NCBI RefSeq assembly: GCF_018224955.1
Contig: NZ_JAGTUU010000002.1
Span: 434,001-498,000 of the forward strand
Direction of reading: 5' to 3'
DNA: 64,000 nt
Source: Thetidibacter halocola
GTDB taxonomy: Bacteria > Pseudomonadota > Alphaproteobacteria > Rhodobacterales > Rhodobacteraceae
The position numbers and the translations under genes were made by a program. Numbering within the stretch: the stretch's first letter is position 1; every line of letters begins with the position of its first letter. This document shows positions 26,011 through 33,985 of this stretch, piece after piece. A model generated the notes under the pieces. The model had not been told where the DNA came from and searched no databases. It saw nothing but the letters and a program-made list of their open reading frames with translations.

Positions 26011-26565
26011 TTGTCGGAACGCGCGGTTGATGATCTAGGCGATGACAGGTCGCTGCTTCTGGTCGATGACGACGAACCTTTTCTGAAACGACTCGCCAAG
26101 GCGATGGAAAAGCGCGGCTTCGAGGTCGAGACGGCCGGATCGGTCGCCGCCGGCACCGCCATCGCCACTGCCCGGCCGCCGGCCTATGCGGTGGTCGACC
26201 TGCGGCTGGAGGATGGCAACGGTCTCGACGTGGTCGAGGTGCTGCGGGACAAGCGGCCGGATTCCCGGGTGGTGGTGCTGACCGGCTACGGCGCGATCGC
26301 CACCGCCGTCGCGGCGGTCAAGATCGGGGCGACCGACTATCTGTCAAAGCCCGCCGACGCCACCGACATCGTGAACGCCCTGTTGTGCAAAACCGACGAC
26401 CTGCCGCCGCCGCCGGAAAACCCGATGAGCGCGGATCGCGTGCGCTGGGAACACATCCAGCGGGTCTATGAACTGTGCGACCGCAACGTCTCGGAAACCG
26501 CGCGTCGCCTGAACATGCACCGCCGTACGCTGCAACGCATCCTCGCCAAGCGCTCGCCGCGCTGA
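26011..26565 (+). CDS. regA: Redox response regulator RegA/PrrA (ActR)
   Basis: A 184-residue response regulator. The receiver domain has LLLVDDDEPF with acidic D19-D21, the phosphate acceptor D63 in VVDLRLEDGNG (same number as in Rhodobacter RegA) and the later T and K residues (VVLTGYG, LSKPAD). A Fis-type helix-turn-helix ends the protein (NVSETARRLNMHRRTLQRILAKRSPR). It activates or represses photosynthesis, respiration, nitrogen and carbon fixation genes in relatives. The start is TTG (26011), supported by the upstream GGGAGGA and by conservation of the first residues. Confidence 0.95.
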   Translation: MSERAVDDLGDDRSLLLVDDDEPFLKRLAKAMEKRGFEVETAGSVAAGTAIATARPPAYAVVDLRLEDGNGLDVVEVLRDKRPDSRVVVLTGYGAIATAVAAVKIGATDYLSKPADATDIVNALLCKTDDLPPPPENPMSADRVRWEHIQRVYELCDRNVSETARRLNMHRRTLQRILAKRSPR

Positions 26566-26573
26566 GCGGAGGG

Positions 26574-27044
26574 CTACAGGGCGAACCGCTTGACGATGCG
26601 GTCCACCATCGACCCGTCCTGACGGGTGTGGTCATTCGGCCAGACCTGCCAGTCCTCGAAGCCCATGCGCCGGTAATAGGCCAGCCCCGCGGCGTTGTCG
26701 GCGGTGATCTTGGCCAGGATGGCGACGCCGCCCCGCGCCCGGCAGTCGGCCAGCGTCTTGTCGAACAGCGCCCGCCCGGCGCCGCGCACCGGGGCGCGGC
26801 GGTCCGTGAAGCTGCCGATGGAATAATGCCCGTCGCCGACATCGAACGCGGCCTGGAAGCCGACGATCCGCTCACCTCGCAGTACGACATTGCTGACCGG
26901 CGGTTCGCCCAGGTAATGCGCCGCGAACCCATCCCCGGAAAAGGGCGTCTCGTAGGCGGTTGACCCGCCAAGGGCGATGATGTGGTTCACGATGGCGACG
27001 CAGTCGGCGACATCGCGGGCCTGCATGCTGCGAACGGCGATCAT
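26574..27044 (-). CDS. GNAT-family N-acetyltransferase
   Basis: A 156-residue acetyltransferase of the GNAT fold. The acetyl-CoA loop is in RRAPVRGAGRALFDKTLA (R/Q-x2-G-x-G/A), and the late strand-helix ITADNAAGLAYYRRMGFEDW is typical. Overall it resembles the phosphinothricin or amino-acid acetyltransferase branch, but the substrate cannot be told. The start overlaps the stop of the HD-domain gene upstream (ATGA), so the two are coupled. It is convergent with regA, 8 bases apart. Confidence 0.85.
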   Translation of the reverse strand: MIAVRSMQARDVADCVAIVNHIIALGGSTAYETPFSGDGFAAHYLGEPPVSNVVLRGERIVGFQAAFDVGDGHYSIGSFTDRRAPVRGAGRALFDKTLADCRARGGVAILAKITADNAAGLAYYRRMGFEDWQVWPNDHTRQDGSMVDRIVKRFAL

Positions 27045-27634
27045 AGCTGCGCCAGCAATTCGGCGTGGCGGGTGGTGTATTCCTCGCGCGCCTCGACTGG
27101 CGGGCGCAGGCGGATTGCCAGGCCCTGCGTGACACCGGCATCCGGCCGCCCGAAAAAGCGGTCGGCCTCGGCCTCGGTGAACCCGGCGATCTGCGTCGCC
27201 TCCATCCAGGCGCTGATGCGGTCGGCCTTCTTGATCTGCTTCTTCTGTTTCGCCGGCGTCACGGCGGGCAGGCCGAAGCGGATGTGGATCGCCGCCGACA
27301 GCCGTTTGTCCAGTTCCTCGTATCCCGGTCCGACCGCGGCCTTGACCGGGCTGATCATGTCGCCGATCACGTATTCGGGTGCGTCGTGCAGCAGCGCGGT
27401 CAGCCGTTCAGCCGCGGTGGCATTCGGGCAGAGCCGCCCGAACAGCGTCTCCACCAGCAGCGAGTGCTCCGCCACGGAATAGGCATAGTCACCGCGCGTC
27501 TGTCCGTTCCAGCGGGCGACAAAGGCCAGCCCATGCGCGATGTCTGCGATCTCGATGTCCACCGGCGTCGGGTCCAGCAGGTCCAGCCGGCGGCCCGACA
27601 GCATGCGTTGCCAGGCGCGGGGTGGTGTGGGCAA
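27041..27634 (-). CDS. HD-domain phosphohydrolase (YfbR-like)
   Basis: A 197-residue protein with an HD metal site: H in YSVAEHSLLVETLF, H-D in LTALLHDAPEYVIGDMISPVK and a later D in KKADRISAWMEATQ. The HDAPE-x3-GD pattern resembles YfbR-type 5'-deoxynucleotidases, so a nucleotide phosphohydrolase is likely. It is coupled to the downstream acetyltransferase by ATGA overlap. No partner gene shows its substrate. Confidence 0.8.
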   Translation of the reverse strand: MPTPPRAWQRMLSGRRLDLLDPTPVDIEIADIAHGLAFVARWNGQTRGDYAYSVAEHSLLVETLFGRLCPNATAAERLTALLHDAPEYVIGDMISPVKAAVGPGYEELDKRLSAAIHIRFGLPAVTPAKQKKQIKKADRISAWMEATQIAGFTEAEADRFFGRPDAGVTQGLAIRLRPPVEAREEYTTRHAELLAQL

Positions 27635-27729
27635 GGTCGGATCCTCTTGTTGCGTTCCGAAGCCTTAGCAGGACGCCTTGCCGTTTGCATCCCACTTCCG
27701 GCACCGTACGGCCCGTGCCCACAAGGTAA

Positions 27730-28155
27730 TCAGCAACCCCTGTGCCCGTCGCCATTCGCATGGTCGACGATGATGTACGAGATCCTGCCGCGGGTGGCGC
27801 AGATGAACACCAGCACCTCTGCATCCAGTGGCCGGCCGGTTGGCACGCGCAGCGGCTGGCGCGTCCACCAGCCGTTGTCGCCCGCGTCAAACAATTCCGG
27901 TATCCTGGACCGCATCTCGCGGCTGCCAAAGATCGGGTCGCCCTCGTCCTGCGGGTCGCGCCAGCCGAAACGGTGAAAGTTGGCGCGGTCCTGCTGGATC
28001 ACCGCGGCGAAGTTGCCCAGCCGCGCGCCGCGCGAGTTGTGATAATCCTGCGCGCCCAGCGCCGCGTAGTAGCTGGCGACGATCTCTTGTGCCGCAAGCG
28101 GGCCTGCGGCGGCGAGGAGGAGGGCGAGGGAAAGACTTGCCTGAACGAATTTCAT
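27730..28155 (-). CDS. Secreted protein of unknown function
   Basis: A 141-residue protein with a clear Sec signal peptide (MKFVQASLSLALLLAAAGPLAAQ, cut likely after A-A-Q or L-A-A). The mature part begins EIVASYYAALGAQDYHNSRG and contains several aromatic residues and a C-terminal VLVFICATRGRISYIIVDHANG with a cysteine here and another at the very end. I do not recognise a named family. It is divergent from ahcY and preceded on its own strand by no other gene, so it probably has its own promoter in the 28156-28322 gap. Confidence 0.65.
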   Translation of the reverse strand: MKFVQASLSLALLLAAAGPLAAQEIVASYYAALGAQDYHNSRGARLGNFAAVIQQDRANFHRFGWRDPQDEGDPIFGSREMRSRIPELFDAGDNGWWTRQPLRVPTGRPLDAEVLVFICATRGRISYIIVDHANGDGHRGC

Positions 28156-28322
28156 GGGGATGACCTATGTCTGAAATGGCTGACGCATAATGCTAACGCA
28201 TTCGTGCCGATCCTCAAAGCGCACGACAGGAAAAACACACCGTCTCCATGCGGTGCCATTGTCCGGCCAAATCAAAGCTGCTAACGCCAAACCAACCGGA
28301 TTATTCCAAGGGAGACGCCGTT

Positions 28323-29723
28323 ATGAGCACCGACTATATCGTTAAAGACCTTTCGCTTGCCGATTATGGGCGCAAGGAACTGGACATTGCCGAGACCGAG
28401 ATGCCGGGCCTGATGGCGCTGCGCGAGGAATACGGAGCCAGCAAGCCGTTGAAGGGCGCGAAGATCGCCGGATCGCTGCACATGACGATCCAGACCGCCG
28501 TCCTGATCGAAACGCTCAAGGCGCTGGGCGCCGATGTGCGCTGGGCCTCGTGCAACATCTTCTCGACGCAGGACCACGCGGCGGCGGCCATCGCGGCCGG
28601 CGGCACGCCGGTCTTTGCCATCAAGGGCGAGACGCTGGAGGATTACTGGACCTACACCGACAAGATCTTCCAGTTCGGCGGCGAGGGTGGCACCTGCAAC
28701 ATGATCCTCGACGACGGCGGCGACGCGACCCTGTATATCCTGATGGGTGCGCGGGTCGAAGCCGGAGAGACCGAGCTGATCGCCGTGCCCACTTCCGAGG
28801 AAGAGGTCTGCCTGTTCAACCAGATCAAGAAGCGGCTGGAGGCCAGCCCGGGCTGGTTCACCAAGCAGCGCGAGGCGATCAAGGGCGTGTCCGAGGAAAC
28901 CACGACCGGCGTGCATCGCCTTTACGAGCTGCACAAGAAGGGCCAGCTGCCCTTCCCGGCGATCAACGTCAATGACAGCGTCACCAAGTCGAAGTTCGAC
29001 AACAAGTATGGCTGCAAGGAATCGCTGGTCGACGGCATCCGCCGCGCCACCGACACGATGATGGCGGGCAAGGTCGCCGTGGTCTGCGGTTATGGCGACG
29101 TGGGCAAGGGTTCGGCCGCCAGCCTGAGCGGTGCCGGCGCCCGCGTGAAAGTGACCGAGGTCGATCCGATCTGCGCGCTCCAGGCGGCGATGGATGGCTA
29201 CGAGGTCATCACGCTCGAAGACGTGATCGACACCGCCGACATCTTCATCACCACGACCGGCAACAAGGACGTGATCCGCATCGAGCACATGCGCGCGATG
29301 AAGGACATGGCCATCGTCGGCAACATCGGCCATTTCGACAACGAGATCCAGGTCGCCGCGCTTAAGAACCACAAGTGGACCAACATCAAGGAACAGGTGG
29401 ACATGATCGAGATGCCCTCGGGCAACCGGATCATCCTGCTGTCCGAAGGCCGCCTGCTGAACCTCGGCAACGCCACCGGGCATCCGTCCTTCGTGATGTC
29501 GGCCAGCTTTACCAACCAGGTGCTGGCGCAGATCGAGCTTTGGACCAAGGGCGACGACTATGCCAACGGCGTGCACATCCTGCCGAAGCATCTGGATGAA
29601 AAGGTCGCCCGCCTGCACTTGGCGCGGATCGGCGTGAAACTGACGCAGCTTTCGACCGAGCAGGCTTCGTATATCGGCGTGACGCCCGAAGGCCCGTTCA
29701 AGCCCGAGCACTACCGCTACTGA
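28323..29723 (+). CDS. ahcY: Adenosylhomocysteinase (SAH hydrolase)
   Basis: A 466-residue cytosolic NAD-dependent enzyme that splits S-adenosylhomocysteine to adenosine and homocysteine, clearing the product of all methyl transfers. Marks include [24 protein letters not shown], the NAD loop [29 protein letters not shown], and the conserved C-terminal PFKPEHYRY. The bacterial 40-residue insertion ([13 protein letters not shown] to [12 protein letters not shown] region) is present. ATG 28323 has AAGGGAG upstream and is preferred over longer frames. A strong terminator follows. Confidence 0.96.
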   Translation: MSTDYIVKDLSLADYGRKELDIAETEMPGLMALREEYGASKPLKGAKIAGSLHMTIQTAVLIETLKALGADVRWASCNIFSTQDHAAAAIAAGGTPVFAIKGETLEDYWTYTDKIFQFGGEGGTCNMILDDGGDATLYILMGARVEAGETELIAVPTSEEEVCLFNQIKKRLEASPGWFTKQREAIKGVSEETTTGVHRLYELHKKGQLPFPAINVNDSVTKSKFDNKYGCKESLVDGIRRATDTMMAGKVAVVCGYGDVGKGSAASLSGAGARVKVTEVDPICALQAAMDGYEVITLEDVIDTADIFITTTGNKDVIRIEHMRAMKDMAIVGNIGHFDNEIQVAALKNHKWTNIKEQVDMIEMPSGNRIILLSEGRLLNLGNATGHPSFVMSASFTNQVLAQIELWTKGDDYANGVHILPKHLDEKVARLHLARIGVKLTQLSTEQASYIGVTPEGPFKPEHYRY

Positions 29724-29772
29724 CCGGTCTTGCGGGCACCGCCCGCGTGGCGGCGCGAGGATCGAGAAAGAC

Positions 29773-29808
29773 AAGGCGGCGTCCCGATGCGGGCGCCGCC
29801 TTTTCCTT
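29773..29808 (+). terminator. Intrinsic terminator after ahcY
   Basis: AAGGCGGCG (29773-29781) pairs perfectly with CGCCGCCTT (29794-29802) around a 12-base loop, followed by TTCCTTT. It lies 50 bases after the ahcY stop. The rest of the 29724-29984 gap holds an 8-bp inverted repeat CCTTCGCC/GGCGAAGG (29937-29953) and no convincing gene. Confidence 0.85.
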
Positions 29809-29984
29809 TGGCGAAAAGAGCGCGGGCAGAAGCCCGTGAAACAAGGGCGCCCAGGCGCAGGGCTGGCGTGCCGGGTTTCGCGCCAAGGCGATGTCCATAT
29901 GTCCCGTGCGCCGACGAGGGTCCCGGGGGCCGGATACCTTCGCCCGGCGAAGGGTTGCGGATCGGGTCCGCTTGGCGGGTTGGT

Positions 29985-30593
29985 CTACTGCAGGCCGATC
30001 CAGACGGCCGAAAGCGCCACCGACGACGACATGACCCGGCTCCAGACGGCGACACCGGCTGCCGACCTCAAGGCCCGCTGGATGATCTCGGCCATGAGGA
30101 TCACCACGAGGAACACGCCGAACAGCGCGACCGAGGTGGCAAGGACAAGCGGAATCAGTTCGGCCATGCCGATCCTCGTGATGTCGGTGACCTGCGGAAG
30201 CAGTACCAGGTAGATCACAAGGGTCTGGGGGCTGCTCAGGCAGATTGACAACCCGGCAAGGCCGGACGCGATGATGCCGGTTACACCGGCAGGATGATCC
30301 GTCGACACCTGTGTGCTGCGCCACATGCGGAGGGCGATCAACAATAGAAACCCGATGCCGGCATACTTGAAGAAATCGAAGACTTCCGGGCGCGCCTCGA
30401 GCCAGATGCCTAGGCCGGCACAGATCGCGACGATGACTAGGATGTCGCCCAGGCAGATACCGACGGCCAGTGCACAGGCCCCGGACCGGTCCGCGCTTGC
30501 GGCGCGTGCGGCCATCACGGCCACGAGAGGCCCCGGAGTGAGGGTAAGCGCCGCCAGCGTCGCCATGTAGGTCAGCAATGCGGAGGTCTCCAC
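29985..30593 (-). CDS. LysE-family amino acid exporter
   Basis: About 202 residues with six predicted membrane helices. The LysE/RhtB hallmark TLTPGPLVAVMAARA follows the first helix, then GICLGDILVIVAICAGLG and a central KYAGIGFLLLIALRMWR. Members export amino acids or related small molecules across the inner membrane. GTG 30593 is chosen for its GGAG at 6 bases and because the family start VETSALLTYMATLAALTLTPGP begins there. It is divergent from a GlxA-type regulator, which may control it (inference). Confidence 0.88.
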   Translation of the reverse strand: METSALLTYMATLAALTLTPGPLVAVMAARAASADRSGACALAVGICLGDILVIVAICAGLGIWLEARPEVFDFFKYAGIGFLLLIALRMWRSTQVSTDHPAGVTGIIASGLAGLSICLSSPQTLVIYLVLLPQVTDITRIGMAELIPLVLATSVALFGVFLVVILMAEIIQRALRSAAGVAVWSRVMSSSVALSAVWIGLQ

Positions 30594-30728
30594 AGCGCAC
30601 TCCAATCCGCAATATCGACGTTCAATGGGAATCGACGATGTCACGACGGGCGATTTCCGCGAAGCGCCCGAAGCCCGTTTGGCAGCAAGTGTCTTTACTT
30701 TGGCGTCAAGCGTTCTGCCGAAAAAAGG

Positions 30729-30756
30729 TTGGCTGACGCATCGAGCCGGTTATGAT
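30729..30756 (+). promoter_or_regulatory. Promoter for the GlxA-type regulator gene
   Basis: TTGGCT (30729-30734), a 16-base spacer and TATGAT (30751-30756) lie 43 bases before the ATG at 30799. The surrounding gap is locally A+T-rich, as expected for a divergent control region. Confidence 0.5.
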
Positions 30757-30798
30757 TTGTGCAAGTTTATTTCAAAACCAATAAACGAAGTGCAGTTA

Positions 30799-31872
30799 AT
30801 GAATGGCCGCGATCTTCTTTCCGCCCCCCGGTTCGTCGTGATGCTGGTGTATCCGCAGGTCGCTTCGGTCGATGTGTCAGGCCCGCTCGAGGTCTTCGGG
30901 CTGGCGAATTTCCTGACCGGACAGCGGCTTTACCAACCGATCACCGCCTCGGTCGACGGGGTGCCTGTCCCGGTCGCCGGCGGCTTTCTGAAGCTGGAGC
31001 CGACATGCAGCTGTGCCGATCTGCCCGACCGCATCGACACGCTTCTGGTCGCAGGCGGCCCGGGCTGCTTTGCCGCCTCGGAAGACGCGGCGCTGCTGGC
31101 GTGGTTGCAGCGCCTCGAGCCGCGCTGCGCGCGCATGGGCTCGGTCTGCACCGGCTCGACGGTGCTGCTGTCGTCCGGCGTCGTCGAGGGGCGCAAGATC
31201 GCGACGCATTGGCTGGAAGCGATGCGGCTTCAGTCCGAACCCGGGCTGGCCACGGAAGTCGACAGGGACGCCATCTTTGTCCAATCTGGCAAGTTCTGGA
31301 CCTCGGCCGGGATGATGGCGGGCGTGGACCTTGCGCTGGCCTTGATCGAAAGGGACCAGGGCCGCGCGCTTGCCCTCGATATCGCGCGGTTCATGGTGCT
31401 GGTCCTGCGACGGGATGGCGGGCAATCCCAGTTCAGTTCGCAGTTGTTGGCCGAGGCGACTGAGGATCCGCAGATACGGAAGGTCCAATCACGGATATGG
31501 GAAGACCCGGGTGGGGATCTTTCGCTCGAAAGCCTCGCGACGGTTGCCGGAATGAGCAAGCGGTCGCTTGGTCGGCGTTTCGCGGCGGTCACCGGAACGA
31601 CCCTGTCGCAGTATATCGAGGACGTGCGACTGAACATCGCCCGGCGCCTGCTTGAAGTGTCGACCCAGAGGATGGAGATGATCGCATTCAAGGCCGGGTT
31701 CGGCACGACCACGTCGATGCGTCGGGCCTTTGCCCGTCGGCTAGGCGTGTCGCCGAACCAGTACCGCAAGAACTTTGGCAGCGCCGAGCAGGGTCCCGGC
31801 CGCACGCCCCGGATCGAGGACGGGTTGCGGATGGACCTCGAGAACCTCGTCAACGGCAAGTCGGCCTGGTAG
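30799..31872 (+). CDS. GlxA-family transcriptional regulator (DJ-1/PfpI domain plus AraC HTH)
   Basis: About 357 residues in two parts. Residues ~15-190 form a class I glutamine amidotransferase-like DJ-1/PfpI domain (FVVMLVYPQVASVDVSGPLEVF, LLVAGGPG, and the elbow SVCTGSTVLLSSG with its cysteine). Residues ~230-330 form a double AraC helix-turn-helix (LESLATVAGMSKRSLGRRFAAVTG, MEMIAFKAGFGTTTSMRRAFARRLGVSPNQYRKNF). Such regulators often sense amino acid or quaternary amine metabolites. ATG 30799 fits the promoter and family start; a longer frame upstream crosses the promoter. Divergent from the LysE exporter. Confidence 0.88.
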   Translation: MNGRDLLSAPRFVVMLVYPQVASVDVSGPLEVFGLANFLTGQRLYQPITASVDGVPVPVAGGFLKLEPTCSCADLPDRIDTLLVAGGPGCFAASEDAALLAWLQRLEPRCARMGSVCTGSTVLLSSGVVEGRKIATHWLEAMRLQSEPGLATEVDRDAIFVQSGKFWTSAGMMAGVDLALALIERDQGRALALDIARFMVLVLRRDGGQSQFSSQLLAEATEDPQIRKVQSRIWEDPGGDLSLESLATVAGMSKRSLGRRFAAVTGTTLSQYIEDVRLNIARRLLEVSTQRMEMIAFKAGFGTTTSMRRAFARRLGVSPNQYRKNFGSAEQGPGRTPRIEDGLRMDLENLVNGKSAW

Positions 31873-31974
31873 CGGAGGGCGCCTGCCGGTTGGTGGCCGA
31901 TCTCGCCGGGATCGACGACCATTCCGGCGAACCAAACGGTGTTTCCTTGCACGCCCGGACCCTCCCGGAATAGC

Positions 31975-32003
31975 AAAGGCCCGGGATCGCCGGGCCTTTT
32001 TCG
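31975..32003. terminator. Bidirectional intrinsic terminator
   Basis: AAAGGCCCGG (31975-31984) and CCGGGCCTTT (31990-31999) form a perfect 10-bp stem with a 5-base loop, then TT continues on the plus strand. The A and T flanks make it usable in both directions, serving the convergent GlxA-type gene and the DsrE-like gene. Confidence 0.85.
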
Positions 32004-32020
32004 TTTCCTGTCCGCCGTGG

Positions 32021-32482
32021 TCAGGGCTTGATGTAGGTAAAGCCTTCCATTTGCAGCTTGGACAGTTCGGCCACGCCCGACGGCACGATGTCGCTGTCCC
32101 AGACATCGTAGAGGTCGTTCTCGTAGCTGATCTTGCGGCCCACCAGCGTGTTGTTGCAGACGTTGAACGCCACCTTCTGACCCTTCAGCGAGGTCACGGT
32201 GCCTTTCAGTCCCTCGTCGGACTTTGCGTTCTTAAGCAGGTCCACGCCATTGCCATGCAACACGACCCGGACCTCGATGTTCTCCGCGCCGACTGCGTTG
32301 ATATGGTTCTGGATGTTGCGCAGCGCACCCTTGTAGGCCTTCGACTCGGATCCGCCGTCATAGTTGATGTGATAGACCACCTTCTGCTTGCCATAGCCTT
32401 CGGCGAAGGACGGCGCGGCAAAGGCCGCGACGAACAGCAGCGCGGCAGCCAGCATGGCCGTCAGTTTCGTCAGGATATTCAT
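32021..32482 (-). CDS. Periplasmic DsrE/DsrF-like protein
   Basis: A 153-residue protein with a Sec signal (MNILTKLTAMLAAALLFVAA, cut near S-F-A/E) and a DsrE-like fold: KVVYHINYDGGSESKAYKGALRNIQNHINAVG, then IEVRVVLHGNGVDLL and a single cysteine in KVAFNVCNNTLVGRKI, the position of the sulfur-carrying cysteine in DsrE/TusD relatives. The family is linked to sulfur transfer, but periplasmic forms lack an assigned role. ATG 32482 follows GGAGGAG closely spaced, which decides the start. Confidence 0.8.
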   Translation of the reverse strand: MNILTKLTAMLAAALLFVAAFAAPSFAEGYGKQKVVYHINYDGGSESKAYKGALRNIQNHINAVGAENIEVRVVLHGNGVDLLKNAKSDEGLKGTVTSLKGQKVAFNVCNNTLVGRKISYENDLYDVWDSDIVPSGVAELSKLQMEGFTYIKP

Positions 32483-32584
32483 GCGTCTCCTCCCTGAGAT
32501 GACATGCGCGCCTGCATTGGTTGCAAACATTCGCATGTTCGCATGGTGCGGTCCCGGGCGACGCAAATCAACCCTTTTGGCCGG

Positions 32585-33190
32585 TCACGCCGGCAGGGCA
32601 GAGACGAACCCCTCGCGGATCACCGCCGGATCATGCGCCTTTCGACCGAAGACCGCGCGCACCATCGGTTCGAAATGCTCCAGCCGCAGGCTGTCGTAAT
32701 CGGGGTCGAAACTAGACTGGTCCCAGCGCTCGCAGAAGGTGGCGCAGCTGTCGAAACAGGGGTGGTCGCGGAACCGGTCGCGCGCGTTGCGGTCCCAGCC
32801 GTAGTGATGGCCGTAATAGAGCATCTGGAAGATGCCGTGATGCTCGACCACCCAGGCCACGTCCCAGCGCACGAAGGGGCGGATCACCTCGGCCGACAGG
32901 CGGTCGTGGTTCTGCGGCGCCAGCCCGTCGCCGATATCGTGCAACAGCGCGCCCACGATCCAGTCGAGGTCGGCGCCGTCCCGTTCCGCGCGCGTGGCGG
33001 ATTGCAGTCCGTGATCCAGCCGCGTGATCCGGTAACCTTCGAGCGAGGTCTCGCCGGCGCGCCGCAATTCGTCCAGAACGCGGTCGGCGGTGAGCGCGAG
33101 AAAGGGTTTCTCGAGCCGCGCAAGCAGCTCGTAATCCTCGCGCGTGCCATCCTTCATGGTGGTGAAGCTTACGGTATCCGGGTCGGTCAT
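32585..33190 (-). CDS. HD-domain protein (COG4341-like, possible mixed-valent diiron enzyme)
   Basis: A 201-residue HD-superfamily protein. Metal-site residues are visible in RLDHGLQSATRA, GALLHDIGDGLAPQNHDRLS and WVVEHHGIFQMLYYGHHYG. The first H and the HD pair are 24 residues apart, as in the PhnZ/TmpB oxygenase branch that cleaves phosphonates, but no PhnY/TmpA partner is next to it and the later spacing differs. Hydrolase or oxygenase cannot be decided. It starts 198 bases from the divergent DUF2853 gene. Confidence 0.75.
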   Translation of the reverse strand: MTDPDTVSFTTMKDGTREDYELLARLEKPFLALTADRVLDELRRAGETSLEGYRITRLDHGLQSATRAERDGADLDWIVGALLHDIGDGLAPQNHDRLSAEVIRPFVRWDVAWVVEHHGIFQMLYYGHHYGWDRNARDRFRDHPCFDSCATFCERWDQSSFDPDYDSLRLEHFEPMVRAVFGRKAHDPAVIREGFVSALPA

Positions 33191-33303
33191 GGCGGGTCTC
33201 CCTTTGTGGTCAGGCTGCGCGGCGGGGCGCGGTCATGCACGCGGTTTTCCGACAGCCGCTGTGGCAATCCCGCCAAAACGGCGTAATTCGGCGTCCTTTT
33301 TCG

Positions 33304-33331
33304 TTGTCAGCAGCCGGATTGCCGGTAACCA
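33304..33331 (+). promoter_or_regulatory. Possible promoter for the DUF2853 gene
   Basis: TTGTCA (33304-33309), a 16-base spacer and TAACCA (33326-33331) lie 58 bases before the ATG at 33389. The -10 match is moderate. Confidence 0.35.
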
Positions 33332-33388
33332 TGCGTGCAAGGCCGGAGAGGGCCTTCGACAGGAAAACCGAAGACAGGGAGCCGGGAC

Positions 33389-33730
33389 ATGGGAAAACGG
33401 GACGAGCTGATCGTCAAGTATGCAGACGATCTGAAGAACAAGTGCGGGATGGAGCCGGACATGGCGCTGCTGACCAAGGTCACCATTGGCTGCGGCCCGG
33501 CGATCTATAATGACGATTCCTCGACCGTGGCGGCCAGCCAGCCGGGCGAGCTTGAGACGGTCAAGAACAATTTCCTCGTCAAGAAGCTGGGCCTCGCCGA
33601 CGGCCCCGAGCTGATGGACGCGATCAACCAGGTGGTCGAGATCTACGGCAAGTCCGAGCGCAACAAGTATCGCGCCGTGGTCTACTACATGCTGACCAAG
33701 CATTTCGGCAAGGAAGCCGTCTACGGCTGA
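33389..33730 (+). CDS. DUF2853 family protein
   Basis: A 113-residue soluble, mostly helical protein. The start MGKRDELIVKYADDLKNKCG and the ending YYMLTKHFGKEAVYG match the DUF2853 family, small proteins of unknown function common in marine alphaproteobacteria and Bacteroidetes. Two cysteines (C19 and C35) are near the N-terminus in KNKCGMEPDM and TIGCGPAIYND. ATG 33389 is chosen because residues before it do not fit the family. Confidence 0.85.
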   Translation: MGKRDELIVKYADDLKNKCGMEPDMALLTKVTIGCGPAIYNDDSSTVAASQPGELETVKNNFLVKKLGLADGPELMDAINQVVEIYGKSERNKYRAVVYYMLTKHFGKEAVYG

Positions 33731-33837
33731 GTTCGGCGGGCCGGGCGACCGGCCCCACTCGCCGTTCCGCGGCAATCGCCTCAAATTGCGGGCAAATCCG
33801 GTTTGCTCTGGATGCGCCATGCGGCTAGGGTCAAGGA

Positions 33838-33944
33838 AACCGAGCCAGTAGGGCCGGACCCGATCCAGGTGTCGCGTGTGGTGCGTGGGAGCACGTGGGG
33901 CGAAAAGGGGTTCCGGTCCAGTCCGGGCCCCTTTTCCGTTTTTT
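33838..33944 (+). ncRNA. Candidate small RNA between DUF2853 and DUF1761 genes
   Basis: The 255-base gap 33731-33985 holds no gene. It contains a promoter-like pair TTGCTC (33803-33808), 17 bases, TAGGGT (33826-33831), and a strong intrinsic terminator: AAAAGGGG (33903-33910) pairs with CCCCTTTT (33928-33935), with an inner CCGG/CCGG helix, followed by CCGTTTTTT. A transcript of about 105 bases would result. The terminator may instead simply end the DUF2853 message. Confidence 0.25.
33903..33944 (+). terminator. Intrinsic terminator downstream of DUF2853
   Basis: An 8-bp outer stem AAAAGGGG/CCCCTTTT (33903-33910 and 33928-33935) plus an inner CCGG/CCGG helix, then a six-T run (33939-33944). 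Because the stem base is A/T it can also act on the minus strand for the convergent DUF1761 gene. Confidence 0.8.
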
Positions 33945-33985
33945 GCAGCATCTCTGCCGCCGTGCCCCCCGTCACCCTGTCCCTG

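Noticed and set aside
28156-28322. SAH or SAM riboswitch before ahcY
   Set aside because: I compared the leader by eye with SAH, SAM-II and SAM/SAH patterns and found no convincing conserved core; a covariance scan would decide.
29724-29984. A gene in the ahcY-LysE gap
   Set aside because: Frames there overlap the terminator and an inverted repeat, and none has a ribosome site or a recognisable product.
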